64,000 bases of DNA, from positions 47,337-111,336 of the forward strand of contig DCKG01000030.1 in the NCBI GenBank assembly GCA_002320605.1, in the 5' to 3' direction. How positions within the stretch are numbered: the stretch's first letter is position 1; each line of letters starts with the position of its first letter. Made by a program: the position numbers and the translations under genes. The notes under the pieces were generated by a model that saw nothing but the letters and a program-made list of their open reading frames with translations, searched no databases and was not told where the DNA came from. The stretch is from Bacteroidales bacterium UBA1680. Its GTDB lineage: Bacteria; Bacteroidota; Bacteroidia; Bacteroidales; UBA932. Shown here piece after piece: positions 19,820 through 28,453 of this stretch.

Positions 19820-21439
19820 ATGAGCAGAAACGTTCATCTGATAATACTATTGTTCCTTTTCGATTTATTGATGAGCCTGCCATTTCTGGTTCCTGGCACT
19901 GGCTATCTTGCATTGATCGGGCTCGTGCCGTTGCTGATGGCCGAAAAAATCGCCACCGAGACAAAGATTAGGCGTTTTTGCCTGTGGCATTACTCGGCTT
20001 TCTTAGTCTGGAACTTCGCTACGACGTTCTGGGTATGCAATGCGACCGTGGGTGGCGGAATATTCGCATCGGTTGCAAACGCTTTCCAGATGTCTCTGAT
20101 CTTCGGACTTTTCAGATGCAGCAAGAAATATTTTCGCGGCTCCTTGCCATACATATTCCTAATGGTGGCATGGATTGCATGGGAAAGGTATTACCTGACG
20201 TGGGCGCAGATCAGCTGGCCATGGCTGCTGCTAGGAAATGCCTTCGCCAGAAGCACTTCTTGGATTCAGTGGTACGAGATAACTGGCACCTTGGGCGGCT
20301 CGCTTTGGGCCTGGGCGATGAGTCTGGGAATATTCGGCATCATGACTGCCGTGCAGGGCGGGCGATGGAAGGAATATAATGCCAAGGCCAAGACAGCTGC
20401 CATTCTTGGAATATGCATCCTTTTCTTTGGTCCGCTGATGACCTCGCTCTTCCTGTGGCCTGAACCGGATAATGGAAGACTGGATGTTTACATTGCCCAG
20501 CCGAACATAGATCCTTACAATAAGTTCGGTGGCATGACCCAGGAAGAACAAAACGCCACTATGCTTGCCCAGATGGCAGATGCCCCTAAAAATAGGCCGC
20601 TTCTGATGCTGGCTCCAGAGACTTTCACTAACGATGTCATCACGAATGATTTGGCGCTAAGCCCAACGCTTCTTAGTTTCGATACATTTCTGAGGGCCTA
20701 CCCTAAGGCAAATCTGATTTTTGGCGCCTCGTCTCATGAATATATTCATAGCGCTCTGCGTCCTTCGCAGACCGCTCGTCGGCTGAACGATGGCGGGACC
20801 TGGGTGGAGTCGCACAATTCGGCGCTGATCGCCGATGGCACGGGAAGGGCGGAAATATATCACAAGAGCAAACTGGTCGTCGGGGTGGAGATGATGCCAT
20901 ATCCAGCCTTATTCCGTCACGTGGATGAGTGGCTCGGGGGAGTGATGGGAAGAGAAGTCGGCCAGAAAGAGGCCTCCAATCTTAATTTCTATGAATATGA
21001 CGATTCTGGCTCGGTAAAAAGGACGATTCCTGTCGGTTGCGCCGTATGCTATGAGTCGGTGTATCCGGAGCATTGCGCCGAGTATGTCAGGAAAGGCGCC
21101 GAGCTGCTGACGATCATAACCAATGATGCCTGGTGGAAAGACACCCCGGGCTATCGCCAGCACCTCTCATACGCATCTCTCAGAGCCATTGAAACCCGTC
21201 GCTGGATAGCTCGCTGCGCCAACACTGGCATTTCTTCCATAATTGACCCGTCCGGCAAAATCCTAAGGAAGACATCTTGGTGGCAGAAAGAGACGCTTCA
21301 TGAATCCGTCGGTCTCCGAGATGGCCAGACATTCTTTGTTCGTCACGGTGACTACATAGGCCGCATCAGTGTGCTATGCTTCCTGCTGCTCCTCCTCAAC
21401 CTCCTCGTCATGGTATTCACTAAACGCAAAATAGATTAG
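19820..21439 (+). CDS. lnt: Apolipoprotein N-acyltransferase
   Basis: 539 residues. Six or more N-terminal spans (including PGTGYLALIGLVPLL and ISWPWLLLGNAFA) are followed by a periplasmic nitrilase-like domain with the Glu-Lys-Cys triad: Glu in LMLAPETF, Lys in YHKSKLVVGVE and Cys in GCAVCYES. A last span lies near the C-terminus. It transfers the third acyl chain to lipoproteins, consistent with the many lipoproteins encoded here. It has its own promoter. Confidence 0.95.
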   Translation: MSRNVHLIILLFLFDLLMSLPFLVPGTGYLALIGLVPLLMAEKIATETKIRRFCLWHYSAFLVWNFATTFWVCNATVGGGIFASVANAFQMSLIFGLFRCSKKYFRGSLPYIFLMVAWIAWERYYLTWAQISWPWLLLGNAFARSTSWIQWYEITGTLGGSLWAWAMSLGIFGIMTAVQGGRWKEYNAKAKTAAILGICILFFGPLMTSLFLWPEPDNGRLDVYIAQPNIDPYNKFGGMTQEEQNATMLAQMADAPKNRPLLMLAPETFTNDVITNDLALSPTLLSFDTFLRAYPKANLIFGASSHEYIHSALRPSQTARRLNDGGTWVESHNSALIADGTGRAEIYHKSKLVVGVEMMPYPALFRHVDEWLGGVMGREVGQKEASNLNFYEYDDSGSVKRTIPVGCAVCYESVYPEHCAEYVRKGAELLTIITNDAWWKDTPGYRQHLSYASLRAIETRRWIARCANTGISSIIDPSGKILRKTSWWQKETLHESVGLRDGQTFFVRHGDYIGRISVLCFLLLLLNLLVMVFTKRKID

Positions 21440-21486
21440 CAAACGCATCCTCGCCCGCTAATTGCACGGACAAATCCTTATTTTCA

Positions 21487-21579
21487 GAACCGGGTGATTC
21501 TCCTTTCCCCATGCTTCTTTACGATGGAACGATACTCTTCGAACTCCATCGCATAGCCAAGGGCATCACCGAAAGAATA
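21487..21579 (-). other. Protein-like in-frame extension after the ATPase stop
   Basis: Directly after the TAG of the AAA ATPase the same frame stays open for about 30 codons (SFGDALGYAMEFEEYRSI, KKHGERRITRF) and ends at a TGA. It has protein-like composition but I do not recognise it. It could be the tail of another gene truncated by arrival of the ATPase, or chance. Confidence 0.25.
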
Positions 21580-22785
21580 CTAATACAAGAAGCCGAACAG
21601 CCATAGCGGAATGCGGCTGCCGTGCCCGACCTCGGTGTCATCGACGGCAAGGTAGCTGTCGGGAACATCGGCAATCTGGTCAAACGTCTTGCCTTTGCCT
21701 CCCACCTCGAACAGATGCTTTCCGTCAATCAGGAAGTCTCCGTTCTTGGGATAGGAGATGTCGTGGTTCACTTTCAACTGGCTTAAGAAGAAGGCCTCTC
21801 GTTCATTTCCTTTGTCCACTATGGGGCAGAGCACGTGCATAAGATTGGTGTTGCCGAGGAATATCTTCTCCGGCTTGGTCAGGGACTTATAGTTCTTGGC
21901 CTTTGCAGTAAGGAACCCAAGCACCTGCGCTTTGTCAAGGGCATACAGCATCCTTAATCCCAGTTCGTTGTCGGTAGACAGTTGTCGCCAGAGCTCCGAC
22001 ATGTTCGGTTCGAACGGAACATGCTCACTGATAATCATCAGTAGCTTCTTAACCTTCTGGAGCGTCTCGAAGGTTACTTTTTCAACAGCAGGAAGGTCGG
22101 AATCTATCACAACTGTAACCGTTTCCTTTAGCCGGGAGGGAAAATCTTCCGGCGACTCAAGATAGAATGGATAATAACCGTGATCAAGATAGGCTTCGAA
22201 CAACGGTGCCACCCTAATCTTGCCCACGATCTGCATAGACTCTTTGACATGACTGGACAGAATTTGGTCAAGTGAAAGCGTTTCACAGTGGTATATGTCT
22301 TCCAACTCAAGATATTCCCGGAAGGAGAGCCCATAAAGGGTATAAGGGGTCTGACGACGGGACATATCCACTTTGGCATTGTCCATGACAAGAAGCGAAC
22401 TGCTTGTATAGACAATGCTCATGTCCGGAAAACCGTCATAGATGTTTTTAAGCATCGTAGACCACCCCTCATAACGGTGGACTTCATCCAGATAGAGGCG
22501 CATGATTCCGTGCCTATATGCCCAGTCGACCAAATCCATAAGGCTGTGGGTGGCGAACCAAAGGTCATCCAGAGATGCGTAGAGTGTTTTATCAATATCC
22601 TCGTGACTCTCCAGAATGTTCTGGAGAAGCATGGTTGTCTTACCCACGCCACGGGCCCCCCTGATGCTGATAATCCGGGCTTTCCAGTTGATTTGGCTGT
22701 AAAGATACCTCTTGAAGCGAAGACTCACCTTCGCCAATTTTCTGTGGTAGGTATCAAACAAGGGTTGCAATTCAATCTGTTCCAT
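21580..22785 (-). CDS. Accessory AAA family ATPase
   Basis: 401 residues from the ATG at 22785; a TTG at 22794 would add three. Walker A is SIRGARGVGKTTM (residues about 42-54), Walker B LYLDEVH (about 97-103), followed by a sensor-1-like IVYTSSSLL. The C-terminal half has a winged-helix-like region and a nuclease-like or regulatory tail (DISYPKNGDFLIDGKHLFEVGGKGK) ending PLWLFGFLY. This family is abundant and patchily distributed in Bacteroidales, often as a solitary gene; biological role not established. The gene is flanked by core genes on both sides and carries two palindromes at its promoter. Confidence 0.85.
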   Translation of the reverse strand: MEQIELQPLFDTYHRKLAKVSLRFKRYLYSQINWKARIISIRGARGVGKTTMLLQNILESHEDIDKTLYASLDDLWFATHSLMDLVDWAYRHGIMRLYLDEVHRYEGWSTMLKNIYDGFPDMSIVYTSSSLLVMDNAKVDMSRRQTPYTLYGLSFREYLELEDIYHCETLSLDQILSSHVKESMQIVGKIRVAPLFEAYLDHGYYPFYLESPEDFPSRLKETVTVVIDSDLPAVEKVTFETLQKVKKLLMIISEHVPFEPNMSELWRQLSTDNELGLRMLYALDKAQVLGFLTAKAKNYKSLTKPEKIFLGNTNLMHVLCPIVDKGNEREAFFLSQLKVNHDISYPKNGDFLIDGKHLFEVGGKGKTFDQIADVPDSYLAVDDTEVGHGSRIPLWLFGFLY

Positions 22786-22812
22786 AGCGGTCAAAGCTAA
22801 ATGATTTCACTG

Positions 22813-22820
22813 CAAAGATA
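22813..22820 (-). promoter_or_regulatory. -7 promoter box of the AAA ATPase
   Basis: Minus-strand TATCTTTG matches TAnnTTTG, 28 bases before the ATPase ATG. The -33 position falls inside the palindrome 22825-22846. Confidence 0.55.
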
Positions 22821-22824
22821 ATCA

Positions 22825-22846
22825 TTTTATGGCTACAACCATAAAA
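22825..22846. promoter_or_regulatory. Palindrome 1 (operator-like) of the AAA ATPase
   Basis: TTTTATGG-CTACAA-CCATAAAA, perfect 8-base arms. It lies just upstream of the -7 box and covers the expected -33 region on the minus strand, as expected for a repressor or autoregulatory site. Confidence 0.6.
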
Positions 22847-22855
22847 TATTGTTAA

Positions 22856-22879
22856 TTTTTATGGTCGCAAACATAAAAA
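22856..22879. promoter_or_regulatory. Palindrome 2 (operator-like) of the AAA ATPase
   Basis: TTTTTATG-GTCGCAAA-CATAAAAA, perfect 8-base arms related to palindrome 1. The two centres are 32 bases apart, about three helical turns, so both would face the same side of the DNA. Confidence 0.55.
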
Positions 22880-23031
22880 CGATTATTATTCGTGCAATTT
22901 TGCCGCCTCAAGGTGCTGGCGCTTGATTCCGTCGGCCAGTTACTGCGAACGACCCATCCGTTCTGCTGAACGACGCCGTCCGTCATCCCGAACTTGATTC
23001 CGGACCAACGTAAACAGGAGCGGCGCCCCCG

Positions 23032-23063
23032 AAAAAAGGGGATTAGCTTTCCAGCTTATCCCC
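23032..23063 (-). terminator. Intrinsic terminator of the RNase E/G gene
   Basis: On the minus strand GGGGATAAGCT-GGAA-AGCTAATCCCC (one mismatch) is followed by six T. The hairpin includes the last codons and the stop codon of the gene. Confidence 0.75.
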
Positions 23064-24629
23064 TTTCTCATCGTAATATTCATTCTGCAGGACCGAGAAA
23101 TCAGTGACTTCGACCAAATTAATCTTGCATTTGTACTTCCGCCGCCATTTCCCCAGGAAAGACTTGTCGCCGAACATGTTCGAGCCACGTTTGAGGTAAG
23201 CTCCCAGTATCGGGCTCACTTTAAGAGTGATGGCACCCTGTCCATTATCCACGAAATAAGCGAGCTTTCGCTCGATTTCCTCATCAATCACTACGCTCGA
23301 CGCTATTTTCCCGGTGCCATGGCACGTAGGACAAACTTCGGTAGTGTTTATTTCAGTCACCGGCCTTATTCTTTGGCGAGTGATCTGCATGAGGCCAAAC
23401 TTCGTGAGAGGGAGGACATTGTGTTTCGCCCTATCGCTATCCATGAACTGTTGCATCTTCTTGAACAGCTCGTTGCGATGTTCCGGAGATTCCATGTCTA
23501 TGAAATCCACGATGACGATTCCGCCCATGTCCCTTAGCCTCAATTGCCTGGCAATCTCCTCAGCAGCAATGCAGTTGACATCGAAGGTGTTCTCCTCCTG
23601 GTTATCTGTCTTTGCCCTGATGCCGCTGTTCACGTCTATCACGTTCAATGCCTCGGTGGTCTCTATTACTAGATAAGCCCCTTGCTTCATCGGAACCACC
23701 TTCCCGAAAGAACTCTTGATCTGCCTAATGACCTCGAAATGGTCGAAAATAGGCTCTTTTCCATTGTACAGCTTGACGATTTTCTCCTGCTCTGGAGAAA
23801 TCAAGGAGATATATTTCTTCGTCTCCTCATACTCTTTCTCATCATTCACGTAAATATTCGTGAATGAATCGTTGAGCAAATCCCTAAGGATGGTGGTCGT
23901 CTTGCTGTACTCAGTGAACAGCAGCTGGATGCTCTTTTTCCCAGCGATCTTCTTCCATGATGTCTCCCATTTCTGGATGAGAGATTTTACTTCGGCAACC
24001 AAAACCGCAGCGTTCTTGCCTTCTGCGGCAGTGCGGATGATGGCACCGTAATTTTTCGGCAGAATGCTCTTGACCAGAGTCTCGAGCCTTCTTCTTTCTT
24101 CTTTGGAGACGATCTTCTGGGACACGTTCACCTTCTCGGCGAATGGCATCAGCACAATGTTTCGTCCTGCCAATGAAATTTCCGCTGTCAGTCTTGAACC
24201 CTTAGTGGAAATCGGTTCTTTTACGATCTGGGCGACAATCATCTGCCCAGGCTTCAGCACATTCTCTATTCTTCCTTCCTTCTCCAAGATAGCTCCTAGC
24301 TTGATCCCTGAATATAACGCATTCAGGTCGCTGTTAGTGTTGCTCTTCTTGACGAACTCGTCGAAGGCCGTAAAATACAGTCCGAGATCGAGATAATGCA
24401 CGAAAGCTTCCTTTTTGTCCCCGATGTCCACGAAGGCAGCATTGAGCGCAGGGAGGATTTTCTTAACTTTCCCAAGATAAACATCCCCGACAGAAAAATT
24501 GTGCCCGTTGCTAGACTCCTTGTTCAGTTCAATCAGCTTATGGTTTTCCATAAGCGCAATGTGAACTTCCGTCGGCGATACGTCGACGATCAGATCTTTC
24601 TGATCTTTTTCGTTTTTTTCGGACTCCAT
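23043..24629 (-). CDS. rng: Ribonuclease E/G family endoribonuclease
   Basis: 528 residues from the ATG at 24629; the frame extends to a TTG at 24641. An S1 domain near residues 35-110 (VGDVYLGKVKKILPALNAAFVDIG) precedes the catalytic part with VIDVNSGI and IVDFIDM (metal-binding Asp residues). The zinc-link VCPTCHGTGK and a C-terminal extension follow; there is no degradosome scaffold tail, so it is the RNase G-like length. It cleaves AU-rich single-stranded RNA and matures rRNA. An intrinsic-terminator-like hairpin lies 26 bases upstream of the ATG and no promoter fits between, so transcription probably reads through from the HU operon. Confidence 0.93.
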   Translation of the reverse strand: MESEKNEKDQKDLIVDVSPTEVHIALMENHKLIELNKESSNGHNFSVGDVYLGKVKKILPALNAAFVDIGDKKEAFVHYLDLGLYFTAFDEFVKKSNTNSDLNALYSGIKLGAILEKEGRIENVLKPGQMIVAQIVKEPISTKGSRLTAEISLAGRNIVLMPFAEKVNVSQKIVSKEERRRLETLVKSILPKNYGAIIRTAAEGKNAAVLVAEVKSLIQKWETSWKKIAGKKSIQLLFTEYSKTTTILRDLLNDSFTNIYVNDEKEYEETKKYISLISPEQEKIVKLYNGKEPIFDHFEVIRQIKSSFGKVVPMKQGAYLVIETTEALNVIDVNSGIRAKTDNQEENTFDVNCIAAEEIARQLRLRDMGGIVIVDFIDMESPEHRNELFKKMQQFMDSDRAKHNVLPLTKFGLMQITRQRIRPVTEINTTEVCPTCHGTGKIASSVVIDEEIERKLAYFVDNGQGAITLKVSPILGAYLKRGSNMFGDKSFLGKWRRKYKCKINLVEVTDFSVLQNEYYDEKGDKLES

Positions 24630-24654
24630 AAGGAAATTCAATGGACTTTATATT

Positions 24655-24711
24655 AAAAAAAGGCTGTCCGGGTCTCCCGGTCAGCCTCTTTCTTTTAGCA
24701 GACTGCTAAAA
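24655..24711 (-). terminator. Terminator/attenuator hairpins between the 29-residue gene and rng
   Basis: On the minus strand a perfect stem TTTTAGCA-GTC-TGCTAAAA (24693-24711) is followed by GGCTGACCGGG-AGA-CCCGGACAGCC (24662-24686, one A-A mismatch) and seven T (24655-24661). The second is a textbook intrinsic terminator. It ends 25 bases before the rng ATG. Confidence 0.75.
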
Positions 24712-24732
24712 TGACAGACAGAGAGGAGTGAG

Positions 24733-24822
24733 TTACTTCTTCTTGTGCCTGTTCTTGCGCAAGCGCTTCTTACGCTTGTGCGTAGACATCTTATGTCTTT
24801 TTCTCTTCTTTCCGCTTGGCAT
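24733..24822 (-). CDS. AURKAIP1/COX24-domain small basic protein
   Basis: 29 residues: MPSGKKRKRHKMSTHKR followed by KKRLRKNRHKKK. The sequence is nearly invariant in Bacteroidetes and is annotated as an AURKAIP1/COX24-domain protein; the eukaryotic relatives are mitochondrial small-subunit ribosomal proteins (mS38), so a ribosomal role is likely. It starts 24 bases after the HU stop, on the same strand, so the two are co-transcribed. More than half of the residues are Lys or Arg. Confidence 0.88.
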   Translation of the reverse strand: MPSGKKRKRHKMSTHKRKKRLRKNRHKKK

Positions 24823-24846
24823 AGGTCTATGAAATTATTAAATCAA

Positions 24847-25122
24847 TTATTTCTTAACGGCGTTAACGAATACCTTGGCAGGTTTGAAAGCAGGGATATC
24901 GTGTGCTGGAATAGTCATTGTTGTCTTCTTGGTGATGTTCCTGGCTGCTTTCTTTGCTCTGTGCTTGATTATGAAGCTGCCGAAACCACGAAGGTATACA
25001 GGTTCTTTCTTTACTAGAGAATCTTTAACGGTGTCCATAAAGGCTTCCACAACTGACTGGACTGCGATCTTCTCGATCCCTGTCGCTTTCGCAACCTTGT
25101 CCACTATTTCTGCTTTAGTCAT
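24847..25122 (-). CDS. HU family DNA-binding protein
   Basis: 91 residues, standard HU/IHF length. It starts MTKAEIVDKVAKATGIEK and has the arm region RGFGSFIIKHRAKKAARNITKKTTMTIPAHDIPAFKPAKVF. The GFGSF motif and the Pro in TIPA at the arm tip are conserved. A nucleoid-associated dimer that bends DNA. It has its own strong promoter and is the first gene ahead of the 29-residue basic protein and rng. Confidence 0.95.
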   Translation of the reverse strand: MTKAEIVDKVAKATGIEKIAVQSVVEAFMDTVKDSLVKKEPVYLRGFGSFIIKHRAKKAARNITKKTTMTIPAHDIPAFKPAKVFVNAVKK

Positions 25123-25185
25123 AATTATAAAATTTATAAAGTTTTAATAATCACACCAATGGGTTTTTATTCAAGTAACGGATTG

Positions 25186-25216
25186 CAAAAATAGAGTTAT
25201 TTTTTTAATATTCAAA
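25186..25216 (-). promoter_or_regulatory. Promoter of the HU operon
   Basis: Minus-strand TTTG (25213-25216), a 19-base spacer and TATTTTTG (25186-25193): a full match to the Bacteroidetes pattern. The leader to the HU start is about 60 bases. Confidence 0.65.
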
Positions 25217-25340
25217 ATCATATCACAATTTTTGGAATCATTTTTTGTGGCATGGAGATTGACCTTATTCCCCCTTGCTTTTAAAAGGGACTTTGCCCTG
25301 ACAAAATGTCAGAGAAAACTGCCCTCTAGATGAATTAAGT

Positions 25341-27749
25341 ATGGATGCTAGAAATGATAGATCAGATTTCCTTCTCCCCGAGGGGGCGGAGGTTAGCATA
25401 ATTCCTGTCGTGGACGGGGCCGAGCAGATGAAGGTAGATCCTGCGGATCTGCCTGATGCCCTGCCAATCTTGGCCTTGAGGAACGCCGTCCTCTTTCCTG
25501 AGATGGTGTTTCCTATAACTATCGGCAGGGACAAATCAGTAAAGCTGATAAAAGAAGCTGAAGAGAAAGGCTCTTTCATTGGCGCAGTCCCTCAGAACGA
25601 TGTATCAGTTGAGGATCCTCTCGAGAAGGATCTCTTCAAATATGGAACTGCCGCAAGGGTGCTCAGGACATTGGAAATGCCGGATGGTTCGCTGACTGCG
25701 ATTCTGCAAGGAATAAAGAGAGTCAGGCTGGTGAAGATGATTTCTTACCAGCCGTATCTGCTTGCTCATGTGAGATACATCGATGACGTGGTGCCGAATA
25801 TGGACGATAATATCAGGATGCTGGCTGAATCATTGAAAGACAAAGCATCAGTCATCATCAGGTCGTCTTCTTTCGCTCCTAAAGAAGCGCTGACCGCTCT
25901 TCGCTCCATCGATAATTTCCCGTTCTTGGTGAATTTCATAGCGACGACGGTGGATGTTGAGAATTTCGCTGAGAGAGTGGAGCTGCTGAAATACGACAAC
26001 CTGCATGTGCGTGCGATGAAGCTGCTAGGGCTGCTGGAGACGCAGACACAGCTGCTTAAAATCAAGCAGGAGATTAACCAGAAGGTGAAAAGCGACATAG
26101 ATCAACAGCAGAGGGAGTATTACCTGAACAACCAGCTTCGTACCATCCAGGAAGAGCTTGGAATAGACGAGGAGGAAGATTTCGACAAATTCCGCGAGAG
26201 GGCGAAAGAGAAGAAATGGCCTGAAGCAGTGGCTGCTCAGTTCGAGAAAGAATTATCCAAGCTCGAGAAATATAATCCTTCCTCCCCAGAATACAGCGTG
26301 CAATACAATTACATCGAATTCATGCTGGATTTGCCATGGAACGACATGTCCAAGGATAATCTGGATCTGAAGCATGCTCAGAAGGTGTTGGATGCAGACC
26401 ATTATGGCCTAGAGACGGTGAAGGACAGGATTATTGAATATCTTGCCGTCCTGAAGCTGAAAGGTAATATGAAGAGTCCTATCCTCTGTCTCTATGGCCC
26501 TCCGGGAGTGGGAAAGACCAGCCTGGGCAAATCTATCGCCAAGGCACTGGGCAGGAAATATGTCAGGATAGCTCTCGGTGGAATGCATGACGAGGCAGAA
26601 CTGAGAGGCCACCGCAAAACCTACGTCGGGGCCATGCCAGGACGCATCCTAAGCGGCATAGCAAAGGCAGGCACTTCCAACCCTGTAATGGTGCTAGATG
26701 AAATAGACAAGGTGGGAAATGACTACAAAGGCGACCCGTCATCGGCTTTGCTCGAGATCCTGGACCCAGAGCAGAACGTTGCCTTTCACGATAATTATCT
26801 GGACATCGACTACAATCTGTCCAACGTGCTGTTCATCACGACAGCTAATACCTTAAATGGGATTCAGCCTGCCCTGCTGGACAGGATGGAACTCATCAAT
26901 GTCACAGGCTATCTGGCAGAGGAAAAGATGCAAATTGCTAAGAAATTCCTCATTCCTAAGCAGTTAGAGGAACATGGCGTAGGTAAGCATGAACTGAGAA
27001 TAGACAATGCAGCTCTAGCGAAGATCATCGATGAATATACTCATGAGTCGGGTGTCCGCGGTTTGGAGAAGCAGATTGCTAAAATCACCAGAGTGACTGC
27101 CAAGAAAATAGCCCTAGGCGAAGCCTATCCAGCAGTCATAAAGAAAGATCATCTTAAGGAATATCTCGGATTGCCGACGAATTTCCACGATCTGCAGAAA
27201 GGCAACGAAGCGCCAGGCGTGGTCACCGGCCTGGCCTGGACCGAGATGGGAGGCGAGATTCTCTTCGTGGAAAGCTCTGTGAGCCATGGCAAGGGCAACC
27301 TTACCATGACAGGAAACTTGGGGGCCGTGATGAAGGAATCGGCTACCATTGCTTACCAATATATTAAAGCGCATCCAGAGCTCACAAAGATGACTTCCGA
27401 GGAGTTCGAGTCTAAAGATATTCACGTGCATGTGCCAGAAGGGGCCGTTCCGAAAGACGGTCCGTCGGCCGGCATAACGATGGTCAGCTCCATGGTTTCA
27501 GCTCTTAGGAAGCAGAAGGTTAGGCCTGGCATAGCGATGACTGGCGAGATGACTCTTCGTGGCAGAGTCCTTCCTGTTGGCGGGATAAAGGAGAAGATTC
27601 TGGCCGCAAAGAGGGCAGGAGTGCACACTATCGTCATATCGGAAGAAAACCGTAAAGACATAGAGGACATTAAGCCTATCTATGTGGAAGGATTGGAGTT
27701 CCATTACGTGAAGACCATAGATGAAGTCATAGGCTTCATATTCGAATAA
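25341..27749 (+). CDS. lon: ATP-dependent protease Lon
   Basis: 802 residues. LON substrate-binding domain (residues about 33-230, LPILALRNAVLFPEMVFPITI), helical linker, AAA+ module with Walker A GPPGVGKTS and Walker B VMVLDEIDK, then the C-terminal protease with catalytic Ser in KDGPSAGITM and Lys in GGIKEKILAAKRAG. It degrades misfolded and regulatory proteins in the cytoplasm. Divergent from the HU gene, with about 218 bases between. I see no HrcA/CIRCE element. Confidence 0.97.
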   Translation: MDARNDRSDFLLPEGAEVSIIPVVDGAEQMKVDPADLPDALPILALRNAVLFPEMVFPITIGRDKSVKLIKEAEEKGSFIGAVPQNDVSVEDPLEKDLFKYGTAARVLRTLEMPDGSLTAILQGIKRVRLVKMISYQPYLLAHVRYIDDVVPNMDDNIRMLAESLKDKASVIIRSSSFAPKEALTALRSIDNFPFLVNFIATTVDVENFAERVELLKYDNLHVRAMKLLGLLETQTQLLKIKQEINQKVKSDIDQQQREYYLNNQLRTIQEELGIDEEEDFDKFRERAKEKKWPEAVAAQFEKELSKLEKYNPSSPEYSVQYNYIEFMLDLPWNDMSKDNLDLKHAQKVLDADHYGLETVKDRIIEYLAVLKLKGNMKSPILCLYGPPGVGKTSLGKSIAKALGRKYVRIALGGMHDEAELRGHRKTYVGAMPGRILSGIAKAGTSNPVMVLDEIDKVGNDYKGDPSSALLEILDPEQNVAFHDNYLDIDYNLSNVLFITTANTLNGIQPALLDRMELINVTGYLAEEKMQIAKKFLIPKQLEEHGVGKHELRIDNAALAKIIDEYTHESGVRGLEKQIAKITRVTAKKIALGEAYPAVIKKDHLKEYLGLPTNFHDLQKGNEAPGVVTGLAWTEMGGEILFVESSVSHGKGNLTMTGNLGAVMKESATIAYQYIKAHPELTKMTSEEFESKDIHVHVPEGAVPKDGPSAGITMVSSMVSALRKQKVRPGIAMTGEMTLRGRVLPVGGIKEKILAAKRAGVHTIVISEENRKDIEDIKPIYVEGLEFHYVKTIDEVIGFIFE

Positions 27750-27771
27750 TTTGTCTAAATTTACAGCCCGT

Positions 27772-28440
27772 ATGGACGTGAAAATTGAACAAAGCTGGAA
27801 ACAGGTGCTGCAAACTGAGTTCGAGAAACCATACTTTGCCGCGCTTGTTCGTTTTCTGCACCAAGAGAAAGACTCTGGAAAGAAAATCTACCCTCCCGGA
27901 AGCCTTATCTTCAAGGCATTCGAACTCACGCCAGTGGACCAGGTCAAAGTCGTGATCCTGGGCCAGGATCCTTATCACGAATATGGTCAGGCGATGGGGC
28001 TTAGTTTCTCAGTGCCTGACAACGTGCCTGCCCCTCCTTCCCTCAAGAACATATTCAAGGAAATCGAAGATGAATTTGGCTTCAGGATGAGCGGACGGCC
28101 GAATCTGGAGGGCTGGGCGCATCAGGGAGTGCTTCTGCTGAATGCCATCCTTACCGTGCGAAGCGGAGAGGCTGCATCACATAGCGGCATCGGCTGGCAG
28201 CAGTTCACAGATGCGGTCATAAGCTACCTCTCGACAAATCGCCAAGGCATCATATTCCTATTGTGGGGAAATTACGCTAGGAGCAAAAAGGCTCTTATTG
28301 ACTCGTCAAAGCACTATGTGCTGGAGGCGGCACACCCTTCGCCGCTGGCGAGAGGAGCTTTCTTCGGCTGCGGCCACTTCAAGAAAGCAAACGAAATATT
28401 AATAAGCGAAGGGAAGACTCCGATTAATTGGCAGCTGTGA
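27772..28440 (+). CDS. ung: Uracil-DNA glycosylase, family 1
   Basis: 222 residues from the ATG at 27772; an upstream TTG at 27751 is not needed for the domain. Water-activating loop GQDPYHEYGQAMGLSFSV, the LLLNAILTVRSGEAASH segment and the Leu-intercalation loop HPSPLARGAFFGCGHF are all present. It removes uracil from DNA to start base excision repair. It follows lon closely and precedes coaD by 13 bases. Confidence 0.96.
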   Translation: MDVKIEQSWKQVLQTEFEKPYFAALVRFLHQEKDSGKKIYPPGSLIFKAFELTPVDQVKVVILGQDPYHEYGQAMGLSFSVPDNVPAPPSLKNIFKEIEDEFGFRMSGRPNLEGWAHQGVLLLNAILTVRSGEAASHSGIGWQQFTDAVISYLSTNRQGIIFLLWGNYARSKKALIDSSKHYVLEAAHPSPLARGAFFGCGHFKKANEILISEGKTPINWQL

Positions 28441-28453
28441 TTATTTGGGATTT

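Noticed and set aside
21580..21582. TAG of the AAA ATPase as a suppressed or recoded stop
   Set aside because: The family normally ends at GFLY, and no suppressor signal is visible; a gene-remnant explanation is simpler.
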